Shown: piece by piece, positions 42,804 to 51,792 of the stretch
How positions within the stretch are numbered: position 1 is the first letter of the stretch
Layout: the number at the start of each line of letters is the position of its first letter
Source of the DNA: Nocardioides panacisoli
Lineage (GTDB): Bacteria > Actinomycetota > Actinomycetes > Propionibacteriales > Nocardioidaceae
Assembly (NCBI RefSeq): GCF_019448235.1
Contig: NZ_CP080409.1
Coordinates: forward strand, 2,232,001-2,296,000
Direction of reading: 5' to 3'
Length of the DNA stretch: 64,000 bases
The notes under the pieces: generated by a model
The model's database searches: none
Seen by the model: the letters and a program-made list of their open reading frames with translations, nothing else
Told to the model about the DNA's origin: nothing
Program-made: the position numbers and the translations under genes

Positions 42804-44486
42804 GTGGCACGACGCAAGAACACCGGACCGCCGACCGACTGGGTCACCCGCACCGCCGACATGGCGCTGCGGCACGCACAGTCGACGACCGACGACGGCG
42901 AGCTGCCCGAGCTCATCACCTGCGCCTCGGGCATCAGTCCCTCGGGGCCGATCCACCTGGGCAACCTGCGCGAGTTCCTCACCGTGCACTTCGTCGCCGA
43001 GGAGATCCGCGGGCGCGGCATCAACGTGCGCCACCTGCACAGCTGGGACGACTACGACCGGTTCCGCAAGGTGCCCGCCGGCACCGACGAGTCGTGGAGC
43101 GAGCACATCGGTCGCCCCCTGTCGGCGGTGCCGGACCCGACCGGTGAGTACGACAGCTGGGCCGAGCGGTTCAAGGCCCCGCTGCGCGCGGCGCTCGCCG
43201 AGATGGGCTGCGAGATGGTCGAGGTCGACCAGACCGCGATGTACCGCAGCGGCGCCTACCGCGACCAGATCCTCACCGCGATCCGCAAGCGCGACGAGAT
43301 CGAGGCGGTCATGGCCTCCTACCGCACCAAGAAGGGCAACGGGGACACCGACGACGACACCGAGGGCAGCATCGCCGGCTCGCTCGCACGGTTCCCCTAC
43401 AAGCCCTACTGCAAGGGCTGCGGCCGCGACACCGTCACGCTGACGGCGTACGACGACGAGACCACCGACCTGTCCTACACCTGCGACACCTGCGGCGAGG
43501 CGCACGTCACCAACGTCGCGACCGAGGACGAGGGCAAGCTGGTCTGGAAGGTCGACTGGCCGATGCGGTGGACCCACGAGGGCGTCCACTTCGAGCCCGG
43601 CGGCGTCGACCACGCGACGCCGGGGTCCTCCTACACCGTCGGCAAGGACCTGGTCGGTCCGATCTTCGGCGGCAGCGCGCCCTCGTTCGTCGCCTACTCC
43701 TTCGTCGGCGTGGCCGGCATGCCGAAGATGTCCTCCTCCAAGGGCGGTGTGCCGACCGCGTCGGACGCGCTGCGGATCCTGGAGGCGCCGATCCTGCGGT
43801 GGCTCTACGTACGCCGCCAGCCCAAGCAGGCCTTCAACGTCGACTTCGGCGCCGAGGTGCTGCGCCTCTATGACGAGTGGGACGCGCTGGGTCGCAAGGC
43901 CACCGACCCGGACAAGCGCGACGCGGCGGTGCTGGCCTGGGAGCGGGCCGCCTCGACCGGCAGCGCGGGGCGCCTGCGCACGCCGGAGGTCGTCGTCCCG
44001 TTCCGGATGCTGTCCTCGGTCGCCGACGTGACCGCCGAGTCCGCGGACCTGATCTCGGCCACGATCCGCCAGGTCGGCCACGCGCACTCCTCGGTCGAGG
44101 AGCTCGAGCCGCGGCTGACCAAGGCGATGACGTGGACGAACGAGTACGTCGCCCCCGAGGACCGCACCACGGTGCGCGAGACCCCCGCGACCGACCAGCT
44201 GGCCGCGCTGAGCGACCAGGAGGGTGAGTGGCTGCGGCTGCTGCTGCTCTCGCTCCCCGCGGACTTCGACGACTCCGAGGCGCTGACGTCGGTGATCTAC
44301 GGCGTACCCAAGGTCGCCCGCGGGCTCGCGCTCGAGGACAAGCCGACCGAGGAGGTCAAGGCGGACCAGAAGGAGTTCTTCAAGCTGCTCTACGGCCTCC
44401 TGGTGGACGCCGAGCGCGGCCCGCGGCTCCCGACGCTGTTCGCCGCCCTGGGCCCCGACCGGATCCGCACGCTGCTGACGCGCTGA
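42804..44486 (+). CDS. lysS: Class I lysyl-tRNA synthetase
   Basis: 560 residues of the archaeal-type class I LysRS, which charges tRNA-Lys. The HIGH-equivalent is GPIHLGNLRE near residue 50 and KMSSSKGG is near residue 311. A Cys4 cluster (YCKGCGRD ... YTCDTCGE) lies in the middle. GTG at 42804 (MARRKNTGPPTDWVTR). Some actinobacteria carry this class in place of or beside the class II enzyme; whether a class II copy exists cannot be seen here. A repeat array follows its stop. Confidence 0.95.
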   Translation: MARRKNTGPPTDWVTRTADMALRHAQSTTDDGELPELITCASGISPSGPIHLGNLREFLTVHFVAEEIRGRGINVRHLHSWDDYDRFRKVPAGTDESWSEHIGRPLSAVPDPTGEYDSWAERFKAPLRAALAEMGCEMVEVDQTAMYRSGAYRDQILTAIRKRDEIEAVMASYRTKKGNGDTDDDTEGSIAGSLARFPYKPYCKGCGRDTVTLTAYDDETTDLSYTCDTCGEAHVTNVATEDEGKLVWKVDWPMRWTHEGVHFEPGGVDHATPGSSYTVGKDLVGPIFGGSAPSFVAYSFVGVAGMPKMSSSKGGVPTASDALRILEAPILRWLYVRRQPKQAFNVDFGAEVLRLYDEWDALGRKATDPDKRDAAVLAWERAASTGSAGRLRTPEVVVPFRMLSSVADVTAESADLISATIRQVGHAHSSVEELEPRLTKAMTWTNEYVAPEDRTTVRETPATDQLAALSDQEGEWLRLLLLSLPADFDDSEALTSVIYGVPKVARGLALEDKPTEEVKADQKEFFKLLYGLLVDAERGPRLPTLFAALGPDRIRTLLTR

Positions 44487-44490
44487 CCCG

Positions 44491-44657
44491 CCGAGTCGGC
44501 GTGAACTCGGCTCACAGGAGTGCCGAGTCGGCGTGAACTCGGCTCACAGGAGTGCCGAGTCGGCGCGAACTCGGCTCACTCCTGGCGGCTCCGGCGCGAG
44601 CAGTGCCGAGTTGGCGCCGACTCGCCCCTTTCCGGAGCCGAGTTGGCGCCGACTCGG
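44491..44657. repeat. Five tandem CCGAGTyGGCG-type palindromic repeats after lysS
   Basis: Copies at 44491-44510, 44523-44542, 44555-44574, 44605-44623 and 44638-44657. The first three have a 32-bp period; the last two are 33 bp apart after a 30-bp interruption. Each unit reads CCGAGTCGGCGTGAACTCGG or the variant CCGAGTTGGCGCCGACTCGG and is itself an imperfect palindrome (CCGAGT/ACTCGG). It fills the gap between lysS and the convergent DUF3151 gene and may serve as a two-way transcript end. Confidence 0.85.
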
Positions 44658-44665
44658 CGAGGGAG

Positions 44666-45085
44666 TCAGCCCAGCAGGGCGTCGTACGCCGCGGGGCTGG
44701 TCTCGCGGAGGAACTCCGAGCAGCGCTCCCACTCGTCGGTCTCGCCGATGGCGCGGGCGGTGGTCGCCAGCAGCGCCAGGCAGGTGAGGAAGCCGCGGTT
44801 GGGCTCGTGCTCCCACGGCACCGGGCCGTGGCCCTTCCAGCCGTTGCGGCGCAGCATGTCCAGCGAGCGGTGGTAGCCCACGCGCGCGTAGGCGTAGACG
44901 GTGACGTCGATGGCCTGGTCGGCCTGCGCCTGGCCCGCCATCGCCGCCCAGGCGGCCGGCGAGGCCGGGAAGGTGCGCACCACGTCGGCGGGCGCCTCGC
45001 CCGAGTCCAGCGCCTCGCTGGCGGGGTCGACGGGCAGTTCGACGGGCGGCGGCCCGGCCATCAGGTCGTTGCCGGTGAAGCTCAT
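44666..45085 (-). CDS. DUF3151 family protein
   Basis: 139 residues. The actinobacterial DUF3151 pattern is clear: HxxVxxPxSxxxWAxLA-like (FPASPAAWAAMAGQA), VYAYARVGYHRSLDMLRRNGWKGHGPVPWEHEPNRGFL and a helical end. The function is unknown. ATG at 45085 is 1 bp from the fba stop, and the pairing with fba recurs in actinobacteria, suggesting a glycolysis-linked role. Confidence 0.9.
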   Translation of the reverse strand: MSFTGNDLMAGPPPVELPVDPASEALDSGEAPADVVRTFPASPAAWAAMAGQAQADQAIDVTVYAYARVGYHRSLDMLRRNGWKGHGPVPWEHEPNRGFLTCLALLATTARAIGETDEWERCSEFLRETSPAAYDALLG

Positions 45086-45086
45086 C

Positions 45087-46118
45087 TCAGTTGATCCCCT
45101 TCCCTGCCGAGCGCAGGTTCTCGCAGGCCTCGACGACGCGCGCGGCCATGTTGGCCTCGGCGGCCTTGCCCCACGACCGCGGGTCGTACTTCTTCTTGTC
45201 GCCGACGTCGCCGTCGACCTTCAGCACGCCGGTGTAGTTGCTGAACATGTGGTCCGCCACGGGGCGGGTGAAGGCGTACTGGGTGTCGGTGTCGACGTTC
45301 ATCTTCACCACGCCGTAGTCGACCGCGTCGCCGATCTCCTGCGGCGTGGAGCCCGAGCCACCGTGGAAGACCAGGTGGAACGGCTTGGAGCCTGATTCGA
45401 GGCCGAACTCGCCCACGACGGCCTCCTGGGCCTGCTTGAGCACCTCCGGGCGGAGCTTGACGTTGCCGGGCTTGTAGACGCCGTGCACGTTGCCGAAGGT
45501 CAGCGCGGTCATGTAGTACCCGCGGTCGCCGTGGCCGAGCGCGCGGGCGGTGGCGATGGCGTCCTCGGGCGTGGAGTAGAGCTTCTCGTTGATCTCGTTC
45601 TCGACGCCGTCCTCCTCGCCACCGACGACACCGACCTCGATCTCGAGGACGATGTTGGCCGCGGCGCACTTCTCCAGCAGCTCCTCGGCGATGTGCAGGT
45701 TCTCGTCCAGCGGCACGGCCGAGCCGTCCCACATGTGGGACTGGAACAGCGGCCCCTCGCCGCGCTTGACCCGCTCGGCGGAGAGGTCGATCAGCGGCCG
45801 CACGAAGCCGTCGAGCTTGTCCTTGGGGCAGTGGTCGGTGTGGAGCGCGATGTTGACCGGGTAGTTCTTCGCCACCTCGGCGGCGTACGCCGCGAACGCG
45901 ACCGAGCCGGTGACCATGTCCTTCACCGTCGGGCCGGAGAGGTACTCCGCACCACCGGTGGAGACCTGGATGATCCCGTCCGAGCCGGCATCCGCGAACC
46001 CCTTCAGGGCCGCGTTGAGCGTCTGCGAGGACGAGACGTTGATCGCGGGGAAGGCATAGGCGCCGGACTTCGCGGCGTCCAGCATCTCGGCGTACTTCTC
46101 GGGGGTGGCGATCGGCAT
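45087..46118 (-). CDS. fba: Fructose-bisphosphate aldolase, class II
   Basis: 343 residues. This zinc enzyme splits fructose 1,6-bisphosphate in glycolysis and works in reverse in gluconeogenesis. Zinc-ligand segment HTDHCPKDK, the glutamate-rich loop EIEVGVVGGEEDGVEN, TFGNVHGVYKPGN and FHGGSGSTPQEI identify the class IIa form. ATG at 46118 (MPIATPEKYAEML) gives the normal length. It is first gene of an fba-DUF3151 operon. Confidence 0.97.
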   Translation of the reverse strand: MPIATPEKYAEMLDAAKSGAYAFPAINVSSSQTLNAALKGFADAGSDGIIQVSTGGAEYLSGPTVKDMVTGSVAFAAYAAEVAKNYPVNIALHTDHCPKDKLDGFVRPLIDLSAERVKRGEGPLFQSHMWDGSAVPLDENLHIAEELLEKCAAANIVLEIEVGVVGGEEDGVENEINEKLYSTPEDAIATARALGHGDRGYYMTALTFGNVHGVYKPGNVKLRPEVLKQAQEAVVGEFGLESGSKPFHLVFHGGSGSTPQEIGDAVDYGVVKMNVDTDTQYAFTRPVADHMFSNYTGVLKVDGDVGDKKKYDPRSWGKAAEANMAARVVEACENLRSAGKGIN

Positions 46119-46312
46119 GGTTTCGGCGCTCCTGGGCAAGGGATCGGTACGCCGCCACCCTAGTGGAACCACTCGTCTTCACCGATCTGCTGTCAACGGC
46201 GAGGACCGCTGGTAGCGTCCGGCACCGCGCCCTCCAGCGCACCGTGTGTGGCAGGGCGTGACAATCCGACAACCACACAACTCTCGGGACAGGTTCCCGA
46301 GCTGGGGGACGT

Positions 46313-47077
46313 ATGCGACGACCGCTCGTACTGGCCATCCTGACCGCACTTCTCGGCGCCACGTTGGCGATGGCCGCGCCGACGAGTTCGTCCGCTCTGG
46401 ACACCGCATCGGCGACTGCTCCCGCGGTCGACACCTCGCCGCCGGCGGTCGGGAGCTGCCACAACCTGACGTCGAAGGAGGCACGCCGACGCGCGGACGG
46501 CAAGCCCGCCGTCGACTGCGACAGCCGGCACACGACGCTCACCATCAAGATCGCTCGGTTCAGCAACCCCGACTGGAGCCTCGGGCCGAAGATGAACCGC
46601 AAGATCAGCAAGAAGTGCATGCGCGGACTGGTGAAGTACTTCGACGGCCGCACCAAGCGGATCCAGCTCTCCGGCTACATGGTCTACAACTTCATCCCCA
46701 AGTGGCGCCAGCGGAACGCCGGTGCCAACTGGGTGCGGTGTGACATCGCGCTGCCGCGGCCGCGTTGGATGCCGCCGCTGCCCGGCAACGGCAACCCGCC
46801 GCTGGGTCGTCCGCCGCTCGCGGACAACATCGCCCGGTGCCTGAAGTCGATCAAGGGAACCTACTACTACACGACCTGCAACGCCGGCCACCAGGTCAAG
46901 GCGACGCGGGTGATCAAGACGCGCTACGACCGTTACCCCGGCCGCAAGAACATCGAGCGGGACGCGGAGCGTCGCTGTGGCAATCGTCTCGGGCGGAAGC
47001 TCGCCGTCTACGAGTTCCCCCCGCGAACGTGGTGGAAGGCCGGCCTGACGCACTTCGTCTGCTACGAGCGCGACTGA
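46313..47077 (+). CDS. Secreted protein with septum-formation-like domain
   Basis: 254 residues. A signal peptide (MRRPLVLAILTALLGATLAMAAP, cleavage near residue 21-23) is followed by a Thr/Ser-rich linker. The mature domain is basic and has paired cysteines, starting GSCHNLTSKEA and VDCDSRHTTLTIKI, with a second repeat-like half (ARCLKSIKGTYYYTTCNAGHQVKATRVI). Two copies of a C-x(20-25)-C-x-x-x-H-x-x-x pattern resemble the actinobacterial septum formation domain. GGGGGAC lies ahead of the ATG. No function is proven. Confidence 0.7.
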   Translation: MRRPLVLAILTALLGATLAMAAPTSSSALDTASATAPAVDTSPPAVGSCHNLTSKEARRRADGKPAVDCDSRHTTLTIKIARFSNPDWSLGPKMNRKISKKCMRGLVKYFDGRTKRIQLSGYMVYNFIPKWRQRNAGANWVRCDIALPRPRWMPPLPGNGNPPLGRPPLADNIARCLKSIKGTYYYTTCNAGHQVKATRVIKTRYDRYPGRKNIERDAERRCGNRLGRKLAVYEFPPRTWWKAGLTHFVCYERD

Positions 47078-47109
47078 CCGGAACCACGAGGGTGCGGCAT
47101 CGTTGTCCC

Positions 47110-47595
47110 ATGCATCGAGGCCGCACCCTGCACACCTCCTGGCGTTCGGCGCACGTCGCGTTGGCGCCGGAGGTGGCCTGGCAGGTCGTGGCCTCGGGTG
47201 CGCACGGTCCGCAGTGGTACGCCGACGCGGCGCCGTTGCGCATCCGGGGCCTCCTGGACCGGGTGGTGCGCGGTCCTGCCCGCCACCATCCGCCACCGGG
47301 TCGCCCGTTGCTCGCACCGGGCGACCCGGTCGGCCTGTGGCAGGTCGACGGGGTCGACGCCGACGAACGCGTGCTCGCGCTCACGGCGCGCGTCCGCGCA
47401 CCCGGCGAGGTCCGGCTCGAGGCCACCGTCACCCCACACGGCCCGGACGGGACGGCCGCGACGGTCCGGATGAGCATCGCGTTCACGCCTGCCGGCGCCC
47501 TCGGTCGTGGCTACCTGGTCGCCGACCTGCCGGCCCGCGAGGCCGTCACCGAGCTCACCTTCCGCCACCTGATCGGTTCGCTCCGCGGGGACTGA
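47110..47595 (+). CDS. DUF2867-like protein
   Basis: 161 residues. LAPGDPVGLWQVDGVDADERVLALTARVRAPGEVRLEATV with FTPAGALGRGYLVADLPAREAVTELTFRHLIGSL resembles the DUF2867 domain often fused to NAD(P)-binding proteins; here it stands alone with about 60 extra N-terminal residues. ATG at 47110 is weakly supported. It follows the secreted-protein gene by 32 bp. Function unknown. Confidence 0.6.
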   Translation: MHRGRTLHTSWRSAHVALAPEVAWQVVASGAHGPQWYADAAPLRIRGLLDRVVRGPARHHPPPGRPLLAPGDPVGLWQVDGVDADERVLALTARVRAPGEVRLEATVTPHGPDGTAATVRMSIAFTPAGALGRGYLVADLPAREAVTELTFRHLIGSLRGD

Positions 47596-47616
47596 GCTGC
47601 AGCCGAGCGGCGGGAC

Positions 47617-48315
47617 TCACCCCCGCCAGGCGGCGTCGCCGGAGAGGTCGGCGTGCTGGCGCACCCATGCGTGCATCGCGATGGCCGCGGCCGCGGAGGC
47701 GTTGATCGAGCGGGTGGAGCCGAACTGGGCGATGGAGAAGGTGCCCTCGCACGCCTCGCGTGCGGACGCGGAGAGTCCCGGACCCTCCTGGCCGAAGAGG
47801 AAGCACACCGACCGCGGCAGGTCCATGGTCTCCAGGTGCGCCGAGCCGGGCAGGTTGTCCACGCCCAGCAGCGGCACCGGCCCGTCCGGCAGCGAGGCGA
47901 GGTGCTCGCGCAGGTCGCCGACGGTCGGGTGGTGCCGCACGTGCTGGTAGCGGTCGGTCACCATCGCGCCGCGCTTGTTCCACCGTCGGTTGCCGACGAT
48001 GTGCACCTCCCGGGCGAGGAAGGCGTTCGCCGAACGGACGATGGTGCCGATGTTGAAGTCGTGCTGCCAGTTCTCGATCGCGACGTGGAAGTCGTGCCGC
48101 CGGGCGTCGAGGTCGGCGACGATGGCCGGCATCGACCAGTAGCGGTAGCGGTCCACGACGTTGCGCCGGTCGCCGTGCGCGAGCAGCTCGGCGTCGTACT
48201 GCTCACCGGTGGGCCACTCGCCCTCCCAGGGGCCGACGCCGACCTCGGGCGGCCCGTGCGGCATCGGGTCGTACGGCGCGCGCCGCTCCTCGCTGGCTGC
48301 AGGCTGCTCCTCCAC
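47617..48315 (-). CDS. SpoU/TrmH-family RNA 2'-O-methyltransferase
   Basis: 232 residues of the SPOUT superfamily. The three knot motifs are visible: NIGTIVRSANAF, CFLFGQEGPGLS and STRSINASAAAAIAMHAW. The N-terminal 70 residues include DRYRYW, as in actinobacterial TrmH-like proteins. GTG start at 48315. It would methylate tRNA or rRNA ribose using SAM; the site is not predictable. Confidence 0.9.
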   Translation of the reverse strand: MEEQPAASEERRAPYDPMPHGPPEVGVGPWEGEWPTGEQYDAELLAHGDRRNVVDRYRYWSMPAIVADLDARRHDFHVAIENWQHDFNIGTIVRSANAFLAREVHIVGNRRWNKRGAMVTDRYQHVRHHPTVGDLREHLASLPDGPVPLLGVDNLPGSAHLETMDLPRSVCFLFGQEGPGLSASAREACEGTFSIAQFGSTRSINASAAAAIAMHAWVRQHADLSGDAAWRG

Positions 48316-48375
48316 GCACGCAGGCTACGCAAGCCTCGCCGTACCTCGGTCGGAGCCGTCGGATAGTGTCGAGGG

Positions 48376-49053
48376 GTGCCTGAGATCCTCGCCGTGCTTC
48401 CGGCGCTGCTCGGCATGGACTGGCTCGATCCCGACTGGCTGCTGGACCAGTTCGGCGAGCACCTGATCTGGGTCAGCCTCGTCATCCTCTTCATCGAGTG
48501 CGGGCTCTTCTTCCCCTTCCTGCCCGGCGACATCCTGCTGTTCGCGATGGGGCTCTTCATCGCCCTCGAGAACATCGACGTCGTCCCCGGTCCCCCACTG
48601 GTCGAGATCACCGCAGCGGTGGTGGCGATGGCGGCAGCGGCCTTCGCGGGCAACGTCACCGGCTACGAGATCGGGCGCAAGATCGGGCCGGTGATCTACG
48701 AGCGCGACGGGCGCATCGTCAAGCGCAAGTACTTCGACCTCACCCACCAGTTCTTCCAGCGCCACGGTCCGCTCGCGCTGGTGATCGGCCGGTTCTTCGC
48801 CGTGGTGCGCACCTACATCACCGTCGTCGCCGGGGCCACCGACATGCCGCGCCGCCGGTTCTACGTGTGGAGCCTCGTGGGGGCGGTGCTGTGGGTCGTG
48901 ACGCTGACACTGCTCGGCTACAACCTGGGCCGCCGGTTCCCCCAGCTCGGTGAGCACCTCGAGCTCGCCCTGATCCTCATCATGGTGCTCTTCGCGATCC
49001 CGATGGTGTGGGAGTACTTCCGCAACCGCAAGCACGCCCACGAGACGCACTAG
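48376..49053 (+). CDS. DedA-family membrane protein (putative undecaprenyl-phosphate carrier)
   Basis: 225 residues, about five membrane segments. DedA hallmarks: FIECGLFFPFLPGDILLFAMG (E-x-G-x-x-x-P-x-x-P-G-D), GNVTGYEIGRKIG, and FFQRHGPLALVIGRFFAVVRTYITVVAG with the conserved GRF-x-x-x-R. Some DedA members (UptA) recycle undecaprenyl phosphate across the membrane. GTG at 48376. Its stop faces that of a DUF368 gene, 12 bp away; DUF368 is the second known family with that activity. Confidence 0.9.
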   Translation: MPEILAVLPALLGMDWLDPDWLLDQFGEHLIWVSLVILFIECGLFFPFLPGDILLFAMGLFIALENIDVVPGPPLVEITAAVVAMAAAAFAGNVTGYEIGRKIGPVIYERDGRIVKRKYFDLTHQFFQRHGPLALVIGRFFAVVRTYITVVAGATDMPRRRFYVWSLVGAVLWVVTLTLLGYNLGRRFPQLGEHLELALILIMVLFAIPMVWEYFRNRKHAHETH

Positions 49054-49065
49054 CGCACCGCGGCG

Positions 49066-50034
49066 TCAGCGCTCGGCGTGACGGCGCGACGCCCGCGACT
49101 CCACCACGATCAGCGCGACGACCACGGCGACGCCGATCGCGACCAGCAGCACCGGGCCCGCGGTGGGCGGGTACGGCGCCAGCAGCTCCCCCGGGCCGTG
49201 CGCCTCCTCCGCAGCTCCCTCGGCGACGGACTGCCACGGCCACAGGGCGCGCAGCGAACCGACCATCAGGCCCGCCATCGCCAGCAGCGTCACGCGGCGG
49301 TGCCGCTCCAGCAGGTAGCGCAGCAGCTGCACGAACGAGCCCAGACCGATCAGTGCGCCGGCAGCGAAGACGGCCAGGTAGCCGAGGTCGCGCTCGTCGA
49401 CCGCGGTGAGGGTCGTGGTGTAGAGGCCGACCGCGAGCAGGAAGAACGACCCGGACACGCCGGGCACCGCCAGGGCGCAGATCGCGACCGCCGCCGCGAG
49501 GAACACCACCCACATCGGCGGCGAGCCGGCGTCGCCACCGACGGCGAGCCCGATCAACAGGTAGGCCAGCACGGCGGCGCCGACGACGACGGCCGCCTCA
49601 CGGATCTGCTCGGCCACGGTGGCCGGCGGCCCGCCCAGCATCCGCAGCGGGACGGCGACGCTGGCCGCGACCAGGCCGAAGAAGAGACCCCGGGCGTGCT
49701 CGGGGTGGTCGGTGACGAAGCCCTCCATCGTGCCGGCCACGGTGGCCACGGCGGTCGCCATGCCCAGCAGCACCGGCACCACGAGCCACCAGTCGGTACG
49801 GCGTACCTCCGCACGGAAGCCCGCGAGCCGGTCCGGACCGAGCGCGAGCCGCTTCAGCGCCACCAGCGCGTGGGAGGCGGACCCGATGAGCTGCTCGTAG
49901 ACCCCCGTCACCAGCGCGACGGTGCCGCCGGAGACACCGGGGACGAGCTCGGCGAGCCCGATGAGGAAGCCGCGCAGCAGGTCCAGCGGCAGCAGCAGCC
50001 GCGACCGTGCGGGCGCGGCAGCGGGCTCAGCCAC
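49066..50034 (-). CDS. DUF368 membrane protein (PopT-like undecaprenyl-phosphate carrier)
   Basis: 322 residues, 8-10 membrane spans. The duplicated motif GLAELVPGVSGGTVALVTGVYE near residue 27 and CALAVPGVSGSFFLLAVGLY in the second half are the DUF368 signature. Members such as PopT have been shown to return undecaprenyl phosphate for cell-wall synthesis. GTG at 50034 overlaps the pyrE stop by 8 bp, so it is co-transcribed with pyrE. Confidence 0.9.
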   Translation of the reverse strand: MAEPAAAPARSRLLLPLDLLRGFLIGLAELVPGVSGGTVALVTGVYEQLIGSASHALVALKRLALGPDRLAGFRAEVRRTDWWLVVPVLLGMATAVATVAGTMEGFVTDHPEHARGLFFGLVAASVAVPLRMLGGPPATVAEQIREAAVVVGAAVLAYLLIGLAVGGDAGSPPMWVVFLAAAVAICALAVPGVSGSFFLLAVGLYTTTLTAVDERDLGYLAVFAAGALIGLGSFVQLLRYLLERHRRVTLLAMAGLMVGSLRALWPWQSVAEGAAEEAHGPGELLAPYPPTAGPVLLVAIGVAVVVALIVVESRASRRHAER

Positions 50035-50560
50035 GTGCGGCGTCCAGGTCGGCCTTGGTCAGCACCGAGTGCACGGTGAGCTCCACGTCGGCCAGCGGGT
50101 TCTCGCCCTCGGGGCTGCGGTCGATGGCGCACACGACGTGGTCGACGACGGCGCCGCCGGCACGCAGCTCGCGCGTCGCGTCCCGCACGGCCCCGCCGGT
50201 GGTGATCACGTCCTCGACCAGCGTCACCCGCTTGCCGTCGTACGCCGGCCCCTCGGCGAGCTTGCAGGTGCCGTACTGCTTGGCCTCCTTGCGCACGAAC
50301 AGCGTCGGCAGGCCGAGCAGCTGGCTCACCGCCGTGGCGATGGGGATGCCGCCCATCTCCAGCCCACCGAGCAGCTCGGTGTCGTGCGGCAGCAGCTGGG
50401 CGACCTCACGGGCGACCCGCGCGAGGAGCAACGGGTCGGCCTCGAAGAGGTACTTGTCGAAGTACTCGTGGCTGACCTGGCCCGAGCGGAGGGTGAACTC
50501 ACCGGTCAGGCGGCAGGCGGCGTCGATGTCGGCGGCGAGGTCCGGGTCGGTCGCGGTCAC
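50027..50560 (-). CDS. pyrE: Orotate phosphoribosyltransferase
   Basis: 177 residues. It joins orotate to PRPP in pyrimidine synthesis. The PRPP loop TLVEDVITTGGAVRDA is clear, with GGLEMGGIPIATA and FVRKEAKQYGT before it. GTG at 50560. Length is typical of the short actinobacterial form. It diverges from the aminotransferase gene at 50602 by 41 bp. Confidence 0.94.
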   Translation of the reverse strand: MTATDPDLAADIDAACRLTGEFTLRSGQVSHEYFDKYLFEADPLLLARVAREVAQLLPHDTELLGGLEMGGIPIATAVSQLLGLPTLFVRKEAKQYGTCKLAEGPAYDGKRVTLVEDVITTGGAVRDATRELRAGGAVVDHVVCAIDRSPEGENPLADVELTVHSVLTKADLDAARG

Positions 50561-50601
50561 GGTCTCAGGCTAGCGAGGCGATCCCGGCTAGGGTCGGTGA
50601 G

Positions 50602-51774
50602 GTGCGCATCGGAGCCCGCCGCCTCGACGGCATCCCGCCGACCATCTTCGCCGAGATGTCCGCACTCGCCGTGCGGACCGGAGCCATCAACATCGGGCAG
50701 GGCTTCCCCGACGTGGACGGGCCGCCCGAGGTCGTCGCCCGCGCGGTCGCGGCGTTGCAGGACGGCGCCAACCAGTACGCCCCCGGCGTCGGGGTGCCGG
50801 CCCTGCGCGAGGCGGTCGCGCGCCACCAGCAGCGGCACTACGGCATCGAGCTCGACCCCGACACCGAAGTGGTCGCCACGACCGGCTGCACCGAGGGTAT
50901 CGCCGCCGCGATCCTGGGCCTGGTCGACCCCGGCGACGAGGTCATCGTCATGGAGCCCTACTACGACTCCTACCCCGCGATGCTCCAGTTCGCCGGCGCC
51001 GTACGCCGCCCGGTCACCCTGCGGCCGCCGCACTTCCGGCTCGACGTCGACGAGCTCGCCGGCGCGGTCACGGACCGGACGCGGATGATCCTGCTCAACA
51101 CGCCGCACAACCCGACCGGCACGGTGCTGGGCCGCGACGAGCTCGAGGCGGTCGCGCGCCTCGCGATCGAGCACGACCTGCTCGTGGTCACCGACGAGGT
51201 CTACGAGCACCTCACCTTCGACGACGCCGAGCACGTGCCGCTCTCGACGCTGCCGGGGATGCGCGACCGCACCCTGACGCTGTCCAGCGCCGGCAAGTCC
51301 TACTCCTTCACCGGCTGGAAGGTCGGCTGGGCCACCGGGCCCGCACCGCTGGTGCGTGCCCTCATCGGTGCCAAGCAGTGGCTGACCTTCACCTCCGGCG
51401 CACCGCTGCAGCCGGCGATCGCGCTGGCCCTGGACGAGCACCCCGACTTCCCGCGCCAGCTGGCCGACAGCCTCCAGCAGCGACGCGACCTGCTGGTCGA
51501 CGGCCTCTCGCGGGCCGGGCTGACGGCGTACGTGCCACAGGGGACGTACTTCGCGACGACCGACGTGTCACACCTGGGCTGGGACAGCGGGATGGACTTC
51601 TGCCTCGCCCTGCCCGAGCGGGCGGGCGTGGTCGCCGTGCCCGCGGAGGTCTTCTACGACGACCCCGACGCGCCGGGCGCCGGGCGCCAGCTGGTGCGGT
51701 GGGCGTTCTGCAAGGAGGCCGAGGTCATCGACCGCGCCGCGGACAAGCTGGCGGCGGCCGACCTCAGCGCCTGA
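50602..51774 (+). CDS. PLP-dependent class I/II aminotransferase
   Basis: 390 residues. The PLP lysine is in LSSAGKSYSFTGWKVGW; LNTPHNPTGTVL, VVTDEVYEHLTFD and the N-terminal INIGQGFPDVDGP fit the DapC/kynurenine aminotransferase branch. GTG at 50602. Actinobacterial relatives are annotated as N-succinyldiaminopimelate or methionine/glutamine aminotransferases; the exact reaction cannot be fixed from sequence. Confidence 0.9.
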   Translation: MRIGARRLDGIPPTIFAEMSALAVRTGAINIGQGFPDVDGPPEVVARAVAALQDGANQYAPGVGVPALREAVARHQQRHYGIELDPDTEVVATTGCTEGIAAAILGLVDPGDEVIVMEPYYDSYPAMLQFAGAVRRPVTLRPPHFRLDVDELAGAVTDRTRMILLNTPHNPTGTVLGRDELEAVARLAIEHDLLVVTDEVYEHLTFDDAEHVPLSTLPGMRDRTLTLSSAGKSYSFTGWKVGWATGPAPLVRALIGAKQWLTFTSGAPLQPAIALALDEHPDFPRQLADSLQQRRDLLVDGLSRAGLTAYVPQGTYFATTDVSHLGWDSGMDFCLALPERAGVVAVPAEVFYDDPDAPGAGRQLVRWAFCKEAEVIDRAADKLAAADLSA

Positions 51775-51792
51775 TGGTCGCCCGCGGGTGAC

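Noticed and set aside
44491..44657. CRISPR array
   Set aside because: Units are nearly contiguous with 12-30 bp between them, the intervening sequence repeats too, and no cas genes are present.
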